Assembly: GCA_900550795.1 (NCBI GenBank)
Contig: URTN01000005.1
Span: 1-13,013 of the forward strand
Source: an uncultured Mollicutes bacterium
GTDB taxonomy: Bacteria; Bacillota_I; Bacilli_A; RFN20; CAG-826
Direction of reading: 5' to 3'
DNA: 13,013 nucleotides
Below, piece after piece: positions 7,597-13,013 of the stretch (positions are counted from its first letter, which is position 1; every line of letters begins with the position of its first letter). The notes beneath the pieces were generated by a model. It did no database searches, had not been told where the DNA came from, and worked only from the letters and a program-made list of their open reading frames with translations. The translations under genes were made by a program, and so were the position numbers.

Positions 7597-10500
7597 TTAG
7601 TCATTATCGCCCATTACACCCTTGGCAATGGTAAGTCCTTCTTCGGCAGCGGCATCGGCATCGACTTCAACAGTTGAAGTGACATCGACTTCCTCTTCCT
7701 TAGGTGCCATAGCACTACGAATAGAGGAATTTGTCTTCCTTTCTTCGATTAAGGATTGTTTGGCAAGGGCATCCATATCGATGATGTTTCCTTCTTTGTT
7801 ATATAGAAGTACATTCATCGCTAAGCCCTTAAGTTCTTTTGTGAAGACCTTGAAGGCTTCTGGCATACCTGGGGTAGGAATTTCATTTCCTTTGATAATG
7901 GCTTCGTAGGCTTTCCTACGTCCAACTCTATCATCGGATTTGATGGTAAGCATTTCTTGCAATGTATGAGCGGCGCCATAGGCTTCGAGTGCCCAGACTT
8001 CCATCTCACCAAATCTCTGTCCACCGTTTTGGGCTTTACCACCTAGAGGTTGTTGGGTGACAAGTGAATATGGCCCAGTAGCACGGGCATGCAACTTATC
8101 ATCAACCATGTGGACAAGTTTAATCATATACTGGATACCGACGGAAATTCTTTCCTTGAATGGTTCGCCAGTCCTTCCATCATAGAGGACTGTCTTTCCA
8201 TCTGGAGATAATCCAGCTTTCTTCATTAAGTCAAAGACTTCTTCGTTAGAGACGCCATCGAATGCCGGCGTAGCTACTCTCATATGTAATTTAGAGCAGG
8301 CTAAGCCAAGATGGACTTCTAGAATCTGTCCGATATTCATACGGGATGGAACACCCATTGGAGATAATAAGATATCAATTGGGGTACCATCTGCTAAGAA
8401 TGGCATATCTTCGACTGGCAATATCTTGGAGATAACACCTTTGTTACCATGACGTCCAGACATCTTGTCACCTTCAGAAATCTTTCTCTTTTGGACAATG
8501 TAGACTCTAACGACTTCATTGACTCCTGGAGGGAGTGGATCTTTATTCTTCCTAGAGAAGATCTTGACAGCATGGACAATACCAGCGCCACCGTGAGGGA
8601 CACGTAAGGAGGAATCCTTTCCTTCTTTTGTCTTCTCGGCAAAGATGGCCATCAACAATTTTTCTTCTGGGGTAGGTTCGGTTTGTCCTTTTGGAGTTAC
8701 CTTACCAACAAGGATGTCCCCTTCTTTAACTTCGGCGCCAGGAACGATAATTCCCCTTTCATCAAGGAAAGCCTTGGCTTCTTCGCCGACATTTGGGATA
8801 TCCCTAGTGATTTCTTCTGAACCAAGTTTTGTTTCACGGCATTCAAGTTCATATTTTTCAATATGGATGGAGGTGAAGACATCGTCTTGGACCATTCTTT
8901 CGCTCATAATGACAGCATCTTCGTAGTTATAACCATTCCAGGTCATATAGGCTACAAGGATATTTTGTCCTAAGGCTAATTCACCATTTCTCATGGCAGG
9001 GCCATCAGCAATGATTTGGTCTTTCTTGATGACATCCCCTACTTTAACTATTGGGGTTTGGTTAATGCAGGTACCTTGGTTAGAACGGTCGAATTTTTGT
9101 AGGCTGTAAACTCTTTTTTCTTTTCCTTCTTTTACTTCAATAGAAGAAGAATCGACACGGGTAACGACACCTTCGTTAACTGAAACAACAGCCAAACCGG
9201 AGTCTTTGGCGATTACTTGTTCCATGCCAGTTCCAACATATGGAATAGATGGGCGTAATAAAGGAAGGGCTTGACGTTGCATGTTAGCACCCATGAGAGC
9301 GCGGGTAGCGTCATCGTGGGCTAAGAAAGGAATACAAGCAGCGGCAATAGAGACGATTTGCTTTGGAGAGACGTCAACATAGTCGACATCAAACTTAGGA
9401 ACCATGAGGTTATCATCATCATGACGGACGACGATTTCTTCATCAAGGATTTCCTTGACCATTTCGTCTTTCTTTGGAGTGATTAGTCCGACTGAAGAAG
9501 CTAAAACTGCTTCGGAAAGCCTAATATTAGCTTCAGCGATTGAATGTCCTCTTTCATCATCAGCAGACAAATAAGAGCATTCGGTTTCGGAAACATAGAC
9601 GTGTCCATCTTTCTTGTAGACACTACGATATGGGGTCATGATGAAGCCATATTCGTTTATCTTGGCATAGGTGGACAAGTTATTGATAAGACCGATGTTT
9701 TGTCCTTCTGGAGATTCAATAGGACAGATACGGCCATAATGGGTATAGTGGACGTCACGAACTTCCATGGAAGCCCTATCCCTAGTTAAGCCACCAGGGC
9801 CTAAAGCAGAGATACGTCTTTTATTTGTAAGTTCGGCAAGCGGGTTAGTTTGATCCATGAACTGGGAAAGTTGGCTGGATGCAAAGAATTCACGAACCGA
9901 GGAAGTAAGTGGACGGATATTGATAAGAGATTGAGGGGTGACCGATTCCATATCGGAGATGGACATCTTTTGTTGGACGGTCTTGCTCATCTTGTTGAGG
10001 CCTTGACGGAATTGGCCTTGTAAAAGTTCGCCAACGCAGCGGATTCTTCTATTTCCTAAGTGGTCGATATCATCAGTTTGGCCAATGCCATCCATGATAT
10101 TGCAGAAATAAGAGAAGCAAGCAACCATATCAGAGATAGTTACTCTTGGGAGGTTTAGATGCAAATCGGTACCAATGATGGCGCAAACCCTATCATCAAC
10201 TTTGTCATTTGCATAGACTTTGACGATGTTGACCCTAGAATGGTCATCAATCTTGGTATTGACTCTTAAAACCTTTTCATGGGCACCATTTTCGAAGAAT
10301 TCTTCGTCTTTTAAGGCGATTACTTCTTCTTTTGTTAATTTGTGTCCCTTTGGATATTTGATTTCGCCATCGCTAGAAACGAGGTTTTCGGCAAGTATCC
10401 TACCGGCTAAACGGTCATAGATACCAAGTTTGGAATTGTATTTGAATCTGCCAGCACGCCCAAGGTCATATCTCTTGTCATCAAAGAATTTTTGGACAAG

Positions 10501-11307
10501 GAAAGTAACGACACCATCTGGAGTGACTGGTTCGCCTGGCTTTAATTTCTTGAAGATATCAATTAAGGCTTGGGTGCCATCTTTGATATCAGAATCCTTC
10601 TTCAAAGTAAGGTTCATTTGTTCGGTATCGCCAAATAAAGAAAGCAAATCTTCTTCTTTATCTAGTCCGAGTGCCTTGAAAATGATGGTAGCTGGCATCT
10701 TTCTTTGTCTATCAATTCTGACCCATAAGACATTTTTCATGTCGGATTCGAATTGTAGCCAAGTGCCACGGGTTGGGATTATTTCGCCATTATAGATATG
10801 TACACCACTCTTATCTAAGGTATCTTGGAAATAAGCTCCTGGAGACCTAACGATTTGAGAGACGATGACTCTTTCGGCACCATTGACGATGAATGTACCA
10901 GATTCGGTCATCAAAGGTAAATCACCCATGAATACCTCGGCTTCCTTTATTTCGCCAGATTTCTTGAAGCGTAAACGAAGGGTGGCCTTTAACTTGCTTG
11001 AATAAGTTAAGTCGTTAGCCTTGCATTCTAATGGTTGGTATTTTGGTTCTTCTAAACGGCAGGAAACGTAATCGATAAATAAATCACCAGAATAGTTTTC
11101 GATTGGGAATGTTTCCTTTAAGACTTCATCGATTCCCTTTTGTAAAAACCATTTGTAGGAATCGGTTTGGATTTCGACTAGGTAAGGTAATGCTAGGCGT
11201 CCAGAAATCTTAGAGAAGTCGATTCTTCCATTGGCACCATGAGGATATTCTCTGCCAGATGGATCTTTATAAGACGTATTTGGAATGAAGTTGTCTTGTT
11301 GTGACAT
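7597..11307 (-). CDS. rpoB: DNA-directed RNA polymerase subunit beta (RpoB)
   Basis: This is the second large polymerase subunit; with RpoC it forms the catalytic cleft. The 1236 residues include the lobe and fork regions, the rifampicin pocket (about 476-502, [17 protein letters not shown] and [10 protein letters not shown]), [12 protein letters not shown], the active-site [12 protein letters not shown] at 946-957 (Lys948 and Lys956, matching E. coli K1065 and K1073), and a C-terminal [20 protein letters not shown] from about 1088 that docks with RpoC. Residue 495, equal to E. coli 526, is Asn (AAT at 9823-9825) where most bacteria have His; Gln482, Asp485 and Ser500 of the pocket are kept. 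The acidic, Ala-rich tail after about 1200 is variable in the family. The start has TAAGGAG just upstream, whose TAA is the stop of the methyltransferase gene, suggesting translational coupling. Confidence 0.98.
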   Translation of the reverse strand: MSQQDNFIPNTSYKDPSGREYPHGANGRIDFSKISGRLALPYLVEIQTDSYKWFLQKGIDEVLKETFPIENYSGDLFIDYVSCRLEEPKYQPLECKANDLTYSSKLKATLRLRFKKSGEIKEAEVFMGDLPLMTESGTFIVNGAERVIVSQIVRSPGAYFQDTLDKSGVHIYNGEIIPTRGTWLQFESDMKNVLWVRIDRQRKMPATIIFKALGLDKEEDLLSLFGDTEQMNLTLKKDSDIKDGTQALIDIFKKLKPGEPVTPDGVVTFLVQKFFDDKRYDLGRAGRFKYNSKLGIYDRLAGRILAENLVSSDGEIKYPKGHKLTKEEVIALKDEEFFENGAHEKVLRVNTKIDDHSRVNIVKVYANDKVDDRVCAIIGTDLHLNLPRVTISDMVACFSYFCNIMDGIGQTDDIDHLGNRRIRCVGELLQGQFRQGLNKMSKTVQQKMSISDMESVTPQSLINIRPLTSSVREFFASSQLSQFMDQTNPLAELTNKRRISALGPGGLTRDRASMEVRDVHYTHYGRICPIESPEGQNIGLINNLSTYAKINEYGFIMTPYRSVYKKDGHVYVSETECSYLSADDERGHSIAEANIRLSEAVLASSVGLITPKKDEMVKEILDEEIVVRHDDDNLMVPKFDVDYVDVSPKQIVSIAAACIPFLAHDDATRALMGANMQRQALPLLRPSIPYVGTGMEQVIAKDSGLAVVSVNEGVVTRVDSSSIEVKEGKEKRVYSLQKFDRSNQGTCINQTPIVKVGDVIKKDQIIADGPAMRNGELALGQNILVAYMTWNGYNYEDAVIMSERMVQDDVFTSIHIEKYELECRETKLGSEEITRDIPNVGEEAKAFLDERGIIVPGAEVKEGDILVGKVTPKGQTEPTPEEKLLMAIFAEKTKEGKDSSLRVPHGGAGIVHAVKIFSRKNKDPLPPGVNEVVRVYIVQKRKISEGDKMSGRHGNKGVISKILPVEDMPFLADGTPIDILLSPMGVPSRMNIGQILEVHLGLACSKLHMRVATPAFDGVSNEEVFDLMKKAGLSPDGKTVLYDGRTGEPFKERISVGIQYMIKLVHMVDDKLHARATGPYSLVTQQPLGGKAQNGGQRFGEMEVWALEAYGAAHTLQEMLTIKSDDRVGRRKAYEAIIKGNEIPTPGMPEAFKVFTKELKGLAMNVLLYNKEGNIIDMDALAKQSLIEERKTNSSIRSAMAPKEEEVDVTSTVEVDADAAAEEGLTIAKGVMGDND

Positions 11308-11313
11308 GTTTTA

Positions 11314-11320
11314 CTCCTTA
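11314..11320 (-). promoter_or_regulatory. rpoB ribosome-binding site overlapping the upstream stop codon
   Basis: The minus strand reads TAAGGAG, then six bases, then ATG of rpoB. TAA is the methyltransferase stop codon, so ribosomes finishing that gene release on the rpoB Shine-Dalgarno sequence. This favours coupled translation. Confidence 0.8.
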
Positions 11321-11914
11321 TTTCTTCGCGATGAGGATGCGATATCCTTTTTTGCTCTTGACCACTTCTACTTCTTTGAAGATGGTCTTGAGATATTCTT
11401 GGCAAGACGATGCGCCTTGTTGCTTTCGGATGACTAGGATCAATTGGCCACCTTCATTAAGATGGCTAATCGCGCCCGCGTACATCGCGTACGTAACCTT
11501 TTTACCCGCGCGTATAGGTGGGTTAGTTACTATTGTGGAGAAAGATGAATTGATATTTGAATAGACATCGCTTTCGAATATATCGACCCTAGAAGATAAG
11601 CCTAGCTTGGCTGCATTTTGCTTAGCACAATCTAATGCCCTTCTATTTACGTCGACTAATGTGACATGTCTATTCTTATCGAAATGGGCTAATAAGAGTC
11701 CGATGGGCCCTATTCCACAACCCATATCGAGTATGGAGTTCCCAAGATCGGTCTTGGCGATAGTTTCAAGCAATAATCTACTACCATCGTCGAGGCCATC
11801 TTTACAAAAAACTCCAGAATCGCTAATAAAGGAGAATTCTTCGCCTAACAAAGAGAAGCTATATTGATGAAAATCATGGGACAATTCTTCGTTATTATCG
11901 AAATATTGCGGCAT
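11318..11914 (-). CDS. Class I SAM-dependent methyltransferase, YbxB/RsmC-like
   Basis: The 198-residue protein is probably a 16S rRNA guanine-N2 methyltransferase of the RsmC type, acting on the small ribosomal subunit with S-adenosylmethionine as donor. Residues 61-70 (ILDMGCGIGP) are the SAM-binding motif I, Asp88 in TLVDVN is the usual acidic residue for the ribose, and NPPI at 131-134 (in TNPPIRAGK) is the N-methyltransferase catalytic motif. Its position between rplL and rpoB is the same as that of B. subtilis ybxB, and its length is close to that single-domain version; E. coli RsmC is longer because of a duplicated domain. The ATG start has AGGAGGA eight bases upstream. Its stop overlaps the rpoB ribosome-binding site. 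Family assignment is strong; the exact rRNA base is inferred and not visible from sequence. Confidence 0.9.
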   Translation of the reverse strand: MPQYFDNNEELSHDFHQYSFSLLGEEFSFISDSGVFCKDGLDDGSRLLLETIAKTDLGNSILDMGCGIGPIGLLLAHFDKNRHVTLVDVNRRALDCAKQNAAKLGLSSRVDIFESDVYSNINSSFSTIVTNPPIRAGKKVTYAMYAGAISHLNEGGQLILVIRKQQGASSCQEYLKTIFKEVEVVKSKKGYRILIAKK

Positions 11915-11940
11915 GATTTTATCCTCCTATAATAGCGCAA

Positions 11941-11974
11941 TAACCCACCCTAGGATTTTTCCTAAGGCGGGCTA
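11941..11974 (-). promoter_or_regulatory. Strong hairpin between rplL and the methyltransferase gene
   Basis: The minus-strand RNA folds into 15 consecutive pairs (with three G-U) closed by an AAAA loop, reading AGCCCGCCTTAGGA, loop, then TCCTAGGGTGGGTT. The G-U pairs become mismatches on the plus-strand RNA, so the structure belongs to the operon transcript. Only a weak T-rich tail (TTATTG) follows. It may therefore be a partial attenuator or RNA-processing site that lowers rpoBC expression relative to the abundant L7/L12, as the rplL-rpoB gap does in other bacteria. Confidence 0.7.
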
Positions 11975-11994
11975 ATAGGCATTTAGTAATTGAA

Positions 11995-12375
11995 TTACTT
12001 GATTTCGACTTCGGCACCGGCGGCAACAAGAGCTTTCTTGTGTTCTTCGGCTTCGACTGGGGAAATGTGTTCTTTGACTGGGGATGGAGCAGCATCAACG
12101 AGCTTCTTGGCATCCATAAGTCCTAAACCAGTGATGGCTTGGACAGCTTTGATGATAGCAACTTTGGAACCAGTTCCTAATCCTTTTAAGATCAAGGAAA
12201 CTTCGGTTGGTCCCTTGGCGACTGGACCTTCTTCTTCAGCTGGAGCAGCTGGGCCAGCGGCGACAGCGGCAGTAACGCCGAATTCTTCTTCGACAGCTTT
12301 GACGAGATCGCTTAATTCAAGAACAGTGTATTCTTTTAAGGAAGCGATGATTTCTTCTTTGGTTAATTTAGCCAT
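11995..12375 (-). CDS. rplL: Large ribosomal subunit protein bL12 (L7/L12)
   Basis: This is the flexible stalk protein that recruits translation factors to the ribosome; several dimers bind L10. Residues 1-33 form the N-terminal dimerisation and L10-binding helices ([16 protein letters not shown]). Residues 34-56 are the Ala/Pro/Glu-rich hinge. Residues 57-126 form the globular factor-binding domain ending GAEVEIK. At 126 residues the length is normal. Within the factor-binding surface, [20 protein letters not shown] differs from the common VIKAVR...GLGLKEAK: Gln79 replaces the Arg equal to E. coli R73, and Met87 replaces K81. K71, K76 and K90 (E. coli K65, K70, K84) are kept. It starts 20 bases after rplJ with AAGGAGG, a strong site expected for a protein needed in excess. 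Confidence 0.98.
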   Translation of the reverse strand: MAKLTKEEIIASLKEYTVLELSDLVKAVEEEFGVTAAVAAGPAAPAEEEGPVAKGPTEVSLILKGLGTGSKVAIIKAVQAITGLGLMDAKKLVDAAPSPVKEHISPVEAEEHKKALVAAGAEVEIK

Positions 12376-12395
12376 TGTTTGATCCTCCTTAATGA

Positions 12396-12908
12396 TCAGT
12401 TGGCGGCTGGAGTTTCACCAGCTCCATCTTTTTCTGCCACAGCTTTAATAGTAGCGGCAAATTTGGTAATAGGTGCATTTAAGCACGATAGGAACATAGA
12501 TAGAAGTCCGTTCTTGTCCGGTAGCTTGGCGACCTCTTTAACTTTGGCGGCGTCGAGGACTTGTCCTTCGGCAATACCACCTTTGATAACTAGGTGTTCA
12601 TGGAAACGGGAGAACTTGGCCAAGACTTTTGGTCCCTTGGAAATATCTTCCGAGAAAACAAAGCCATTTGGTCCTTCAAGCATTTCTCCTAATTCTGGTT
12701 GATTTGCTTCCTTAAGGGCACGGCGAACCATTGTGTTCTTATAGACGGTGAATGTAGCATTGACACCTTCTAATGTCCTACGGAGTTCTTGCAACTCAGC
12801 GACGGTTAATCCTTGGTAGGAAACAACCGTGAGGGAACCTGCATTATCGAAACTAGAAACTATTTCGTTGACAGCATTCTTTTTAGCTTGTAGAGCGTTC
12901 TGATTCAT
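12396..12908 (-). CDS. rplJ: Large ribosomal subunit protein uL10
   Basis: The 170-residue protein anchors the L7/L12 stalk to 23S rRNA. The N-terminal domain shows the usual [32 protein letters not shown] pattern split across 9-40, then [10 protein letters not shown] near 56-65 and GPNGFVF near 79-85. The C-terminal helix that carries L7/L12 dimers is at about 135-160. Length is normal for the family. The ATG has AGGAGG upstream. It ends on TGA (12396-12398), which shows that TGA is a stop here and rules out the Mycoplasma/Spiroplasma code. It is followed after 20 bases by rplL. The probable leader upstream suggests feedback control by L10 itself. Confidence 0.97.
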   Translation of the reverse strand: MNQNALQAKKNAVNEIVSSFDNAGSLTVVSYQGLTVAELQELRRTLEGVNATFTVYKNTMVRRALKEANQPELGEMLEGPNGFVFSEDISKGPKVLAKFSRFHEHLVIKGGIAEGQVLDAAKVKEVAKLPDKNGLLSMFLSCLNAPITKFAATIKAVAEKDGAGETPAAN

Positions 12909-12929
12909 GTTTCTACCTCCTTTCTTTTT

Positions 12930-13013
12930 GGATATATATGTGAAGCTTCAATATAACTAGTGAGAGTGTGAATTTATTTGCAACCTCAGCAGGGTGATCT
13001 TTTAAGGCACTTG
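12930..13013 (-). promoter_or_regulatory. 3' part of a probable L10 leader RNA
   Basis: On the minus strand the sequence upstream of rplJ contains CCTGCTGAGGT (12984-12994), close to the conserved CTGCCGAGGT of the ribosomal protein L10 leader (Rfam L10_leader). In that leader the L10-L12 complex binds and represses its own operon. The position directly before rplJ fits. The 5' half, including the pairing partners and the operon promoter, lies outside the window, so the fold cannot be checked. A TGAAGCTTCA palindrome (12941-12950) lies between this motif and the ribosome-binding site. Confidence 0.55.

Noticed and set aside
12396..12398. Mycoplasma/Spiroplasma genetic code (TGA as Trp)
   Set aside because: rplJ ends on TGA at its normal C-terminus, and rpoB and rpoC are full length under the standard code with TGG for conserved Trp.

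Overview
The window is mostly a core bacterial ribosomal-protein and RNA-polymerase operon, followed by a short accessory stretch. All supported genes are on the minus strand, so biological order runs from high to low coordinates. The gene order (L10, L7/L12, a YbxB/RsmC-like methyltransferase, RpoB, RpoC), strong AGGAGG ribosome-binding sites, low GC, and a lipoprotein built from InlB-type (Listeria-Bacteroides) repeats point to a low-GC Firmicute, probably a gut Bacilli lineage close to the Mollicutes. rplJ ends on TGA and the long genes contain no in-frame TGA, so the standard bacterial code applies and not the Mycoplasma code. RpoB has Asn at the E. coli H526 position of the rifampicin pocket, as reported for Spiroplasma.

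Core operon (13013 down to about 3500). The 3' part of a probable L10 leader RNA is cut by the window edge. Then come rplJ, rplL, a strong intergenic hairpin, the methyltransferase gene, rpoB and rpoC. The genes are 10 to 20 bases apart, except for 80 bases holding the hairpin after rplL. Two hairpins follow rpoC; the second is a convincing Rho-independent terminator. The operon supplies the ribosomal stalk (L10 plus L7/L12), a probable 16S rRNA methyltransferase and the two large RNA polymerase subunits.

Non-coding stretch (3490 to 3342). A TATAAT box sits just past the operon terminator, with a -35-like element inside the terminator stem. It would start a transcript of about 135 bases whose 5' end can pair with sequence about 65-75 bases downstream and which ends at a second strong terminator. 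I read this as a candidate small RNA of unknown family.

Accessory stretch (about 3180 to 1200). First comes a broken RhuM-family gene with two stop codons, a frameshift and a lost 3' end. Next is an intact gene for a Schlafen/AlbA_2, ATP-binding and winged-helix protein (COG2865-like). Its promoter region carries five GTGAACA-type repeats spaced 24, 24, 10 and 10 bases, one of them between the -35 and -10 boxes. A 41-base block of the same array (38 of 41 identical, 24 and 10 spacing) recurs just after the gene. This repeat-bracketed regulator is the most system-like signal in the window.

Left end. A secreted lipoprotein with three full InlB-type repeats stops abruptly inside a fourth.
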